DNA from: CAWARU01 sp963805795
GTDB lineage: Bacteria > Pseudomonadota > Gammaproteobacteria > UBA6186 > Azoamicaceae
DNA length: 64,000 nt
NCBI GenBank assembly: GCA_963805795.1
Contig: CAWDVG010000002.1
Location: 248,001 to 312,000 of the forward strand
Direction: 5' to 3'
The first letter of the stretch is position 1; each line of letters starts with the position of its first letter. Below are positions 26,265 through 34,314 of the stretch, piece after piece. The notes below the pieces were generated by a model. It was not told where the DNA came from and did no database searches. It saw nothing but the letters and a program-made list of their open reading frames with translations. Made by a program: the position numbers and the translations under genes.

Positions 26265-27471
26265 ATGATAAGGCCTCCCGCTGGGATGAATAAGTTTCGT
26301 TAATAAAGTAGAGCAACAACAATGAAAAGATAAGGAAAAATGGTAATATCCAAAGGTAGGTAAAAAAATCTTTAGACAATGTGGTTATAAATATATAAGG
26401 AATAAATAACATCAATGTATTAAATATAAATACCGAAGTATTTAATATGCTTAACGCCACGCCACGCGATTTATTCTTCGCTATCTCACTTACCATCGTA
26501 TAATAAAGATTAGAACCTGATAAAAAGAATCCAATGAAAAATGAAACTATGTTGATAATAATCAGAAAATGATTGTCATAATGAGGCATATATATACCCA
26601 GCAATAGTAACATTGTTCCTATACAAATGGTTAGATGAATCAGCATTTTTCTTGTCTTAAATACATTTGACAACCACCCCAATAATGGCGTGCCAATACC
26701 AATACCTGCAAAAATCATCCCACTAACAATTACAGCTTTAAGCTTATCTACAGCATAATAGTTTTGAACTCTGAGATACCAAAAGCCCGCATAGGCGAGC
26801 AGCACACCAAAAGATGTGGCGCCGGCAATAGAACATAACCAGATCTGTTTGTTTTTAATGGTGAGGCTAAGTGATTTAATTAATGAAATATTGGGATCAT
26901 ATTTATAACCGGGTGGCGATTTCACAATAAGCACTGTAAGAATCAATAAGGAGAAGCCAAAAATGGCCAAAACTTGATAGATCTTGTTCCAACCATGGGT
27001 AGTTAAAGCGAGGGTAAAGTAATAATGAATAAAACCTGCTGCTATACAAGAAAGTGTTTGAGTGAGTCCGAATAATATAGGAAATACTTTTTCTTCAAAC
27101 CATTGGGAAACTAAGATTGCTGCAGCGATAAATGCAAAAGAAGCACCCACACCTTGTAAAAAATTTGATAAAGTGTAAATAACTATATTTTCCGAAAATG
27201 AAATGCAGACATTTCCGATTGCTAATAAAAATACCCCAGTGCTGACAACCAGGCGTGCATTGAATTTATCCAGTAGATAGCCTGCCGGTATTTGCATACA
27301 AGCAAAACCTAATATAAATGCAGCTGTTGCAATAGACACGCCAAGATCACTGACATTAAGGCTATTTTTTATGGCTTCTGCAAAAACAGCGGCTGCTGTG
27401 TTAAGACAAAATGAATACACGACAAATAATGTGGCTATAAACCAAACAATTGATCCATAAACCTTTGTCAT
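26254..27471 (-). CDS. MFS permease, paired with guanine deaminase
   Basis: 405 residues with about 12 membrane segments. MFS-type features include GYLLDKFNARLVVS after segment 2 and a second half with GWLSNVFKTRKM. The overlap with guaD suggests uptake of a purine or related nutrient. Legionella has MFS nutrient importers (Pht family) of similar size; membership here cannot be proved by eye. Substrate unknown. Confidence 0.7.
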   Translation of the reverse strand: MTKVYGSIVWFIATLFVVYSFCLNTAAAVFAEAIKNSLNVSDLGVSIATAAFILGFACMQIPAGYLLDKFNARLVVSTGVFLLAIGNVCISFSENIVIYTLSNFLQGVGASFAFIAAAILVSQWFEEKVFPILFGLTQTLSCIAAGFIHYYFTLALTTHGWNKIYQVLAIFGFSLLILTVLIVKSPPGYKYDPNISLIKSLSLTIKNKQIWLCSIAGATSFGVLLAYAGFWYLRVQNYYAVDKLKAVIVSGMIFAGIGIGTPLLGWLSNVFKTRKMLIHLTICIGTMLLLLGIYMPHYDNHFLIIINIVSFFIGFFLSGSNLYYTMVSEIAKNKSRGVALSILNTSVFIFNTLMLFIPYIFITTLSKDFFTYLWILPFFLIFSLLLLYFINETYSSQREALSYVR

Positions 27472-27739
27472 ATATCTTCCATGTTTTGAGTAGTAAAATA
27501 TCTCAAATACGACTATATTAAGTTTTTCCTAGGGAGCGATTATTCATTACTTTTTTTACTTAATGACATGACCCTAAAATTGATCTCCAAGAAAGTATGC
27601 CCTCCCTAAGAAACCAAGAGAACTGCTATAAAAATTTAATCGACATATTTTAGTTTAAGCATAAACAAAGATAAATCAAATTAACCTGCGCGACCTACAG
27701 CAATTGAGTATTAAAAAAGGATCGTGAAATGCATTTCTC

Positions 27740-27991
27740 TTAATTCCGAGAAAATAGGGTCCGATACTTTTCCAATAGTTCTTCTTTTTCCTCCACATAA
27801 TTTGGATCTTTAGGAATACAAGCAACAGGACAAACCAACTGGCATTGCGGCTCATCAAAATGACCAACGCACTCCGTGCATTTTAGCGGATCAATAACAT
27901 AATAATGTTCGCCACTGGAAATAGCTTGATTTGGGCAAACAGCTTCACATACATCGCAGTTAATACATTCTTCAGTAATTTTTAATGCCAT
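27740..27991 (-). CDS. fdx: 2[4Fe-4S] ferredoxin, YfhL type
   Basis: 83 residues with two cluster motifs: CINCDVCEAVCP and CTECVGHFDEPQCQLVCP. The second has an eight-residue insertion between its second and third Cys, typical of the YfhL/Allochromatium-type low-potential ferredoxin. A Glu/Lys-rich tail follows. Located next to coaD, a common arrangement in gammaproteobacteria. Electron partner not visible here. Confidence 0.92.
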   Translation of the reverse strand: MALKITEECINCDVCEAVCPNQAISSGEHYYVIDPLKCTECVGHFDEPQCQLVCPVACIPKDPNYVEEKEELLEKYRTLFSRN

Positions 27992-28035
27992 CTAATATAC
28001 TCTTTGCGCTAATGTTTTAGAGTTTATACATAGTA

Positions 28036-28536
28036 TTATTCTAGGGTTAATATTGGCTTTTCAAAACGTTTAATAAGTGCCTTAGCAACATCTGTATGTA
28101 CAAAGGAACTAACGTCGCCCCCAAGTGCTGCTATTTCACGCAGTAAGGTAGAGGAGATAAAAGAATATTGCTCGGAAGGGGTTAAGAAAATAGTTTCAAT
28201 TTCTGAGGCTAGGCGTCGATTCATATTGGCCAATTGAAATTCATATTCAAAATCTGAAACCACTCTTAAGCCGCGAATAACCGCATTTGCTTTTTTCCCC
28301 CGGGTAAATTCGACTAATAAATTGTTAAAACCTTCTACCTCAACATTCTTAACATGGCTTAAGACAATTTTAACCAGATTCACTCTTTCTTCTAATGAAA
28401 AACAGGGATTTTTTTGTTTATTTTCTGCAATGCCCACAATAACTTTGTCAAACATTCTAGCAGCCCGCTCAATTAAGTCTCGATGACCATTCGTAATAGG
28501 ATCAAAAGTTCCTGGAAAAATGACGCTATAATTCAT
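28036..28536 (-). CDS. coaD: Phosphopantetheine adenylyltransferase
   Basis: Adenylates 4'-phosphopantetheine in coenzyme A synthesis. About 166 residues; the nucleotidyltransferase HxGH motif appears as PGTFDPITNGHRDLIERA, followed by ENKQKNPCFSLEERV, RGLRVVSDFEYE and LTPSEQYSFISSTLLREIAALGGD. The ATG at 28536 has AGGAG at normal spacing; the ATG three codons upstream is too close to it. Confidence 0.95.
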   Translation of the reverse strand: MNYSVIFPGTFDPITNGHRDLIERAARMFDKVIVGIAENKQKNPCFSLEERVNLVKIVLSHVKNVEVEGFNNLLVEFTRGKKANAVIRGLRVVSDFEYEFQLANMNRRLASEIETIFLTPSEQYSFISSTLLREIAALGGDVSSFVHTDVAKALIKRFEKPILTLE

Positions 28537-28552
28537 ATCGATCATGCTCCTG

Positions 28553-28573
28553 TAAAATTCATTCGCGAAGGGT
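28553..28573. repeat. Half-copy of a dispersed palindromic repeat
   Basis: AAAATTCATTCGCGAAG followed by GGT; 20 of 21 positions match 34292-34312. It lies in the short space between hemE and coaD. Confidence 0.55.
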
Positions 28574-28578
28574 GGTAT

Positions 28579-29649
28579 CTACTTATGATATGCGGGACTC
28601 AATTCATGCACCGCCTCAACCATCGCTAATACATGCTCCGGGTTTATATCGGGGGATATGCCATGGCCCAAATTAAAAACATGGCCAGATCCTTGCCCAA
28701 AGTCTTCCAATACTCGTTTTACCCATTGCTTAATCACCTTTGGTTCGGCATATAAAGCGGCAGGATCCAAATTGCCTTGCAGCGCCACTTGGTGCCCCAC
28801 CTTTTGTCTAGCAATTCGTAAATCTGCCAATCCATCTAAACCTATCGCGTCACATCCGGTATGGCTGATATCTTCTAAATATAAACCTCCGTTTTTGGTA
28901 AATAAAATGATAGGTGTTTTATGTTTTTTCTTTTGTGTATTTTCGATTTGCTGTATGCCTTGTATGATGCGTTGCATATATCTTAAAGAAAACTCCAGAT
29001 AATGATGATGCGATAACAATCCGCCCCAGGTATCAAAAATCATTAATACATCTGCACCTGCTTCAATTTGTGCATTTAAATAGTCGGTCACAGATTGACT
29101 TAAATGTGAAAGCAATTGATGTAATAAAGAAGGATCATGATATAAAAGACGTTTTATTTCATTAAAATCTTTGGAAGATTTTCCCTCGACCATATAGCAA
29201 GCTAAAGTCCATGGGCTGCCGGAAAACCCAATGAGAGGTATTTTATTGGCCAAAGTTTTTTTTGTAATCCGAATAGCGTCCATGACGTAAGCAAGTTCAA
29301 TATTAGGATCAATGTGTGGCAAAGAAGTGATCGACCGGTGGCTGCGAACAGGATTTTCAAAACAGGGTCCTTCTCCTTCCACAAAATGTAATCCTAGACC
29401 AAATGCATCTGGAATAGTCAAAATATCGGAAAAAATAATCGCCGCATCAAGAGGAAATCGTTCAATGGGTTGTAAGGTAATTTGGCAGGCTAATTCTGGG
29501 GTTTTACATAAAGTAAGAAAATCCCCCGCCCTTTGCCTAAGGGCTCGATATTCAGGAAGATATCTACCTGCTTGGCGCATGATCCATACAGGGGTGCGAT
29601 CGACCTTTTCTCGAAAAAGAGATCGTATTAAGCGATCATTCGCGAGCAT
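28579..29649 (-). CDS. hemE: Uroporphyrinogen decarboxylase
   Basis: Decarboxylates uroporphyrinogen III to coproporphyrinogen III in haem synthesis. 356 residues: RTPVWIMRQAGRYLPEYR at the N-terminus, AAIIFSDILTIPDAFG, GFSGSPWTLACYMVEG, and FNLGHGISPDINPEHV at the C-terminus. Starts inside the end of the upstream SPOR gene (14-base overlap), the same damX-hemE order as in relatives. Confidence 0.96.
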   Translation of the reverse strand: MLANDRLIRSLFREKVDRTPVWIMRQAGRYLPEYRALRQRAGDFLTLCKTPELACQITLQPIERFPLDAAIIFSDILTIPDAFGLGLHFVEGEGPCFENPVRSHRSITSLPHIDPNIELAYVMDAIRITKKTLANKIPLIGFSGSPWTLACYMVEGKSSKDFNEIKRLLYHDPSLLHQLLSHLSQSVTDYLNAQIEAGADVLMIFDTWGGLLSHHHYLEFSLRYMQRIIQGIQQIENTQKKKHKTPIILFTKNGGLYLEDISHTGCDAIGLDGLADLRIARQKVGHQVALQGNLDPAALYAEPKVIKQWVKRVLEDFGQGSGHVFNLGHGISPDINPEHVLAMVEAVHELSPAYHK

Positions 29650-30703
29650 GCAGAGTCCCCTGGAGCGACGCTACACTTCGAACCCAAGGTTTTTGTTTTT
29701 TTACTTCTTCTGGTAATCCTGCAATCACTTTTTGAGCTTCTTCTCGGGTGGCATAGTCTCCATATACCAATATGTACCAAGCCTTTCCCTGGTGTTCACC
29801 ACGGCAATAACGTACCCTGCCCTGCAATTTGGCGTCGTTAACAAAGGTTTTTAATTTATTTTTATTATGCATGCCTAATATCTGCACCGTATAATGCCTA
29901 GGGTCGCTTTTTAAGATTTCTTTTTCAGATGTCGAATATTGTTTAGCATCTTTCGCTTTTGCATGCGGCTTTGAAGACTTTAAGCCCTGTTGCAGTTTTT
30001 GTTCATTTTCTTTCTGCGTTGCTTCCGCTGCGTTCTTAAGTGAAGTTTCCAAAGGCATCTTTTTGGCATCTGTGGCAGGCTGCGCCAACCCTACTTGTTC
30101 TAAAGCTAGCGTCTCACTAACATTCTCATTCGATTTATTCAAAGCTTCTCTGGTTTTTTCCTGCTCTATTTTGTCTGCCCCTACAGGATTCATGTTTGCT
30201 GAACTTGCCATCTTAACTGAATTGGCTGTACCAAGTTCTCCAGCTGAATTGCTTGCATTAAGAGGATTAGCTAAGGTGCCTGTACCCGATGCGACTGCTT
30301 GTTCTTTGATTTCCGTTGATTGGGAGGGAGTTTCAGCTGATTTTTTGAAATTTAAAGGTGGCAGTTGATTAATCTTTTTTGATTGCACAGCTAAATTGCT
30401 TTGATTATGCTGTTGCGTTTCTGCCGCAGATTGTACTGATGTACCTATTGCAGGGTTGACATTAGCTACGGGTGTTGGCGTTGATGAAGTTGTCCCTGAA
30501 TAAGCACTGATGAGCTTGGGTTGAGAGGTTGTGGGATCAGGCCATAATTTGGCTGCCACCATATCTAAAGCTCGAGAACCCAGCAGCATTGCCAAAAGAA
30601 CCGCAAAAACCAGCGTTAATAGAATTGCCAGTCTAGTTAAAGACAAGGCGCTTTCGGGTGTTTTGCTGGGTAAATTATCACGTTCTGGAATTTCATCAAT
30701 CAT
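29636..30703 (-). CDS. damX: DamX-like SPOR-domain cell division protein
   Basis: 355 residues: a short cytoplasmic start, one membrane segment (about 25-45), a long low-complexity Ser/Ala/Gln/Lys periplasmic linker, and a C-terminal SPOR domain (about 270-345; HYTVQILGMHNKNKLKTFV, then GKAWYILVYGDYATREEA). SPOR domains bind denuded peptidoglycan at the septum. It occupies the position of damX between the pil locus and hemE, but the aroK-aroB genes that usually precede it are missing. Confidence 0.85.
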   Translation of the reverse strand: MIDEIPERDNLPSKTPESALSLTRLAILLTLVFAVLLAMLLGSRALDMVAAKLWPDPTTSQPKLISAYSGTTSSTPTPVANVNPAIGTSVQSAAETQQHNQSNLAVQSKKINQLPPLNFKKSAETPSQSTEIKEQAVASGTGTLANPLNASNSAGELGTANSVKMASSANMNPVGADKIEQEKTREALNKSNENVSETLALEQVGLAQPATDAKKMPLETSLKNAAEATQKENEQKLQQGLKSSKPHAKAKDAKQYSTSEKEILKSDPRHYTVQILGMHNKNKLKTFVNDAKLQGRVRYCRGEHQGKAWYILVYGDYATREEAQKVIAGLPEEVKKQKPWVRSVASLQGTLHARE

Positions 30704-31019
30704 TTTTGCCTCTTTAAATTACCTCTAAACTCTATTGTCTATTAGCGCGATTCAAAAGAGTACCGCAACTATCATACCTGACACAAATTATACAAGAAAT
30801 GAAAGTCTTTATCATTATTATGATGTAATACTCTTTTAACATATTTTATTTGCTAATTGAATAACTAGGATAGATTTTTGAAATTGGGTTCATTATTTTT
30901 GAATGATGGTATTTTTCATGACATCTTAGGGTGTTTTTTTCTTTATTATTAAGTAAATTTAAGCTAATATAGTAATGAGGTAAGCTTTCCTTACATTCAT
31001 ACTAAAAGAGAGGTTTAAA
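30704..31019. other. Intergenic region between damX and the toxin-antitoxin pair
   Basis: 316 AT-rich bases where aroK-aroB would be expected. No remnant of either is recognisable. It must hold the divergent promoters of damX and the antitoxin gene; a GAGAGG ribosome site precedes 31020. Confidence 0.4.
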
Positions 31020-31250
31020 GTGCATATACATATTTCTACCATAACTCAAAAGGGACAAACGACTATACCTGTCGATATTCGACATGAACTAGACTTAAAA
31101 GCGGGTGATAAAATTGAATTCGAAATATCCAAAGGGAAAGTTACCCTAAAAAAACTTCAACCCATTGATTATGCTTATCATATGGCTTTAACAGCCAATC
31201 TATCAGAATGGGGATCCCCTGAAGACGACGAGGCTTACAATGACTTATGA
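31020..31250 (+). CDS. AbrB/MazE-type antitoxin
   Basis: 76 residues starting with GTG. The first 50 form a SpoVT/AbrB swapped-hairpin DNA-binding domain (ITQKGQTTIPVDIRHELDLK, then GDKIEFEISKGKVTLKKL). The acidic tail (EDDEAYNDL) would contact the toxin. Overlaps the toxin gene by 11 bases, so the pair is coupled. Such antitoxins usually repress their own promoter. Confidence 0.85.
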   Translation: MHIHISTITQKGQTTIPVDIRHELDLKAGDKIEFEISKGKVTLKKLQPIDYAYHMALTANLSEWGSPEDDEAYNDL

Positions 31251-31578
31251 TCCCTTTTCAATTGTCGTTGTTCCTTTTCCGTTTACTGATTCATCAAAAT
31301 CTAAAAAAAGGCCTGCACTAGTCATTAGTTCAAAACAATATCAAATTGAGACAGGTCATATTACTTTAGCCATGATAACAAGTGCGAGCCATACAAAATG
31401 GTACGGTGATTATGAAATTCAGAATTTAGAGTCAGCTGGGCTTTCTAAAGATTCCATAGTGAGACAAAAAATTTTTACCATAGACATAAGGTTTGTAATA
31501 AATAAAATAGGTGCCTTGTGGGCCTCGGATAAGCAACAATTTATATTAAATTTTAAAAAACATATTCATCTTGGATAA
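31240..31578 (+). CDS. MazF/PemK-type toxin endoribonuclease
   Basis: 112 residues. The start FSIVVVPFPFTDSSKSKKRPALVIS is the PemK/MazF core, where the proline-rich loop and Arg/Pro step form the RNA site; a SIVRQKIFTID strand follows. Lies downstream of and overlapping the antitoxin. Predicted to cleave mRNA when the antitoxin is degraded. The pair is inserted between damX and pilQ, convergent with pilQ. Confidence 0.85.
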   Translation: MTYDPFSIVVVPFPFTDSSKSKKRPALVISSKQYQIETGHITLAMITSASHTKWYGDYEIQNLESAGLSKDSIVRQKIFTIDIRFVINKIGALWASDKQQFILNFKKHIHLG

Positions 31579-31609
31579 GGAAACCAACATACCTGATACG
31601 CATAAGAAA

Positions 31610-32995
31610 TCACTCATTTATCATCGATTCCTCATGCGACTTAATGATTTTTGCAGTAATAAAAATTAATAGTTCTTTACGGTTATCCTTTTTGTATTTA
31701 TTGCGAAATAAATTACCAAAACAAGGCAAATCTCCCAAGACTGGCAATTTAGCTTGAGTATCTGCATCTGTTAAGGTAATCACTCCCCCTAAAACAATGG
31801 TTTCACCGTTATTGCTTAAAACTTTCGTTTGTAATTTGTTGGTGTTAATACCTACAACTTGGCTAGTGGCACCGGTCCCTGTATTTTGGGTTGTTATAGT
31901 CCCTTGTGAATCATTACTAATGATAAGATCAAGTAAAATTTTATTATTGGCCGTAATTTGTGGGGTAACCTCTAAACGTAAAACGGCTTTTTTAAATGCA
32001 ACACTCGCTGATCCTCCTGCCGTCATTTCTTGATAGGGAATCTCAACCCCTGCTTCTACATAGGCCTTATTTTGATCAACGGTTGTTAATTTGGGTCTAG
32101 CAATGGTTTTAATTTTGGCTTCATATTCTAATGCTTGCAGTTCCAAATCCAACAATATGTGATTGGGCAGCCTTGATAAAGCCAAACCTAATCTCGCAAG
32201 TCCACCGCCCGTCATGGTAGCGGAAAGATCACTAAACAAACCTTCTCTAGTTGGTTCATTCTGGGAACCTTCTCTCGCAAGGTTTAGAATACCGAGTGGC
32301 GTTTGTGTCCCTGCACCAAAATGTAAACCTAAGGCGTCTTCAATGGTATTGTCGGCGGTAATAATTTGTGTTGAAATTTCCACCTGACGCACGGGAACAT
32401 CCAATTTTTTTAATAATTCTTTAATTTCGGCTAATTTTATCAAGGTGTCTTGAATTAAAAGGGCATTGGTTCTTTTATCTACCGTCACATTGCCTCGAGC
32501 CGTCATCAGAGAATTTCCTTTTTCTTTTAACAAAATAGCTAAATCTTCCGCCTTGGCATAATTGATTTGGACGAATGCCGCATGCAATCTCCCCAAATCT
32601 TCAGTCTGTTTCTGGCTTTCTAATTCTTGTTTTTCACGAAAATTCATTTCTTCCAAGGGGCCCACCATCATAACATTCCCAACTTGTCTTTTATCCAAGC
32701 CTTTACTTTTTAAAACCAAATCTAAGGCTTGATCCCAAGGAACATTTTGTAACCTTAAGGTGATATTGCCCCTCACACTATCGCTGGTGATTAAGTTAAA
32801 GCCTGCGAAATCAGATATTATTTGCAATACAGAACGCAGTTCAATATCTTGAAAGTTAAGAGAAATGCATTCTCCTTCATAAACAGGATTTATTTCCGCG
32901 TCTTTACTCCAAACTGGTTCGTTAGAAGCCATGCAAAAAAAATAGAGCAACAAAGATAGCAGCACATAAGGTAACAAGCTAGATTTCTTTTTCAT
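31610..32995 (-). CDS. pilQ: Type IV pilus secretin PilQ (short form)
   Basis: Outer-membrane channel through which the type IV pilus leaves the cell. 461 residues, far shorter than the about 700 of many PilQ. It has a signal segment, then an STN/N0 domain (ISLNFQDIELRSVLQIISDF), an N1 domain (about 130-200) and the secretin domain (RQVEISTQIITADN, VEAGVEIPYQEMT, VLGGVITL and PVLGDLPCFGNLFRNK). The N-terminal AMIN domains are absent. Start overlaps pilP by four bases; last gene of pilMN-O-P-Q. Confidence 0.93.
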   Translation of the reverse strand: MKKKSSLLPYVLLSLLLYFFCMASNEPVWSKDAEINPVYEGECISLNFQDIELRSVLQIISDFAGFNLITSDSVRGNITLRLQNVPWDQALDLVLKSKGLDKRQVGNVMMVGPLEEMNFREKQELESQKQTEDLGRLHAAFVQINYAKAEDLAILLKEKGNSLMTARGNVTVDKRTNALLIQDTLIKLAEIKELLKKLDVPVRQVEISTQIITADNTIEDALGLHFGAGTQTPLGILNLAREGSQNEPTREGLFSDLSATMTGGGLARLGLALSRLPNHILLDLELQALEYEAKIKTIARPKLTTVDQNKAYVEAGVEIPYQEMTAGGSASVAFKKAVLRLEVTPQITANNKILLDLIISNDSQGTITTQNTGTGATSQVVGINTNKLQTKVLSNNGETIVLGGVITLTDADTQAKLPVLGDLPCFGNLFRNKYKKDNRKELLIFITAKIIKSHEESMINE

Positions 32996-33543
32996 GAACC
33001 ATCAGCCTTCGAAGAAAAAGGCAAGATAATGAGTTTTTCTTCTGGTTCTAATGAATTCTTATAGTGCTTTTCACGAATCCCAATTCCTTTCTCATCTATA
33101 GTTTCAATGATTCCTTCATTCTGCCCTATATAATCTAAAGCCTTGACTCGATGAATATGGCCCCCATTGTCTCGTACGAGACCGAAAACCAAATCTTCTT
33201 TTTGAATAATGCCTACCATCTTCAATGAATCTAAGGGGTATAGTTCCAAGAGCTCCTTTGCGCGAGCAGATTCCTCCTGGTGTTGCGCATGGTGTTCTAC
33301 CGCTGGTTTATCGAGTTGCGCAAGATTTCCCATTTCAAAGGGGCTTCGTAAATGACTAGCACCATAGCGATAGGGTTCCCATTTTTTTACTTCAGGAATG
33401 GTTTCTATTTCAGAGATTTGCAATTTCGTTTTCATATCCTGTTCGACAAGACTCTGCAAAACAGGATCCGGTTCTATTTGACAACCCGAAAGCAGCCCTA
33501 TGAAGAAAAGAAAGAGACCTTTAAAAAAAATTTGTCTTAACAT
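32992..33543 (-). CDS. pilP: Type IV pilus lipoprotein PilP
   Basis: 183 residues with a lipoprotein signal (FIGLLSGCQ, Cys at about 21). The C-terminal beta domain has LKMVGIIQKEDLVFGLVRD and RVKALDYIGQNEGIIETID. PilP links inner-membrane PilNO to the secretin. Located between pilO and pilQ as usual. Confidence 0.93.
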   Translation of the reverse strand: MLRQIFFKGLFLFFIGLLSGCQIEPDPVLQSLVEQDMKTKLQISEIETIPEVKKWEPYRYGASHLRSPFEMGNLAQLDKPAVEHHAQHQEESARAKELLELYPLDSLKMVGIIQKEDLVFGLVRDNGGHIHRVKALDYIGQNEGIIETIDEKGIGIREKHYKNSLEPEEKLIILPFSSKADGS

Positions 33544-33577
33544 ATGGTATTATATTCCATGCCCTATGTTTCATGTT

Positions 33578-34228
33578 CTATGAAAATATATTCTTTTCTG
33601 AATAATTATTTCTGTTGTTGTCTTCATCCGACTGTTTTTTATCTGTGTTATTCACAGACCGATAGGTTTTTAGTAACAGTTGCATGTCTAATGTCTCCCC
33701 TGCTTTATTATACTGCAGTGAATAATCCTCCAACGTTATAATAGGTGACATACTAGAAAGATGGCTGGCAAATTCACCCAACCCATGAAAATCTCCCGTC
33801 ATAGATATAATAATGGGATTTTCTACATAACATTCTTTATATTGTTCTGGTTGGGGCTTCACCATTCGAATTTTTAAACGACACTGCAGTGCTTGTTCTG
33901 CAATGTTTTCTAATAATTTTGCTTCTTCGTTCTGAGCAGGCAACTGGCGATTTAAGACCTCTAACGACAAACCAATTTGTCCGGATTGATCTTTAAAAAA
34001 TTCTCGATTGCTGAATTGTTTCGCTGTGTTTGCCAACTCTTGTTGCAAGACAAGGCATTGGGTTTCCGATCGATGCAACTCTAGCCAACTCTCTTCAATG
34101 AGCATCACGTAGCCAAAATACAAACTGATAATAAAAAGGATAAACAACAAAGACCCCTTCACTTTTTTTGGCCACTGCCCAATTTGGCTAAAATCTAAGG
34201 TTTCAAAATCAAAAGCCAGTTCTTTCAT
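33578..34228 (-). CDS. pilO: Type IV pilus inner-membrane protein PilO
   Basis: 216 residues: short cytoplasmic N-terminus (DFSQIGQWPKKVKG), one membrane segment (about 26-44), coiled coil (LVLQQELANTAKQF) and a ferredoxin-like periplasmic domain. The C-terminus has a charged Asn/Lys tail of about 25 residues that is not usual. Forms a dimer with PilN. Confidence 0.92.
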   Translation of the reverse strand: MKELAFDFETLDFSQIGQWPKKVKGSLLFILFIISLYFGYVMLIEESWLELHRSETQCLVLQQELANTAKQFSNREFFKDQSGQIGLSLEVLNRQLPAQNEEAKLLENIAEQALQCRLKIRMVKPQPEQYKECYVENPIIISMTGDFHGLGEFASHLSSMSPIITLEDYSLQYNKAGETLDMQLLLKTYRSVNNTDKKQSDEDNNRNNYSEKNIFS

Positions 34229-34263
34229 TTTTCCATTTCCTGTTAACTCGTCTAATGTAAACC

Positions 34264-34314
34264 ATACTCAAAGCGAATGAGTTTTAGGCCTAAAATTCAT
34301 TCGCGAAGAGTATG
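34264..34314. repeat. Full-length 51-bp palindromic repeat
   Basis: Two arms of about 26 bases meet at AGGCCT. The left arm CATACTCAAAGCGAATGAG and the complement of the right arm (CATACTCTTCGCGAATGAA) differ at only four places. It overlaps the 3' end of pilMN, whose last residues (LFANEF) are encoded by the repeat. Half-copies occur at 28553, 43363 and 53743. Confidence 0.65.
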
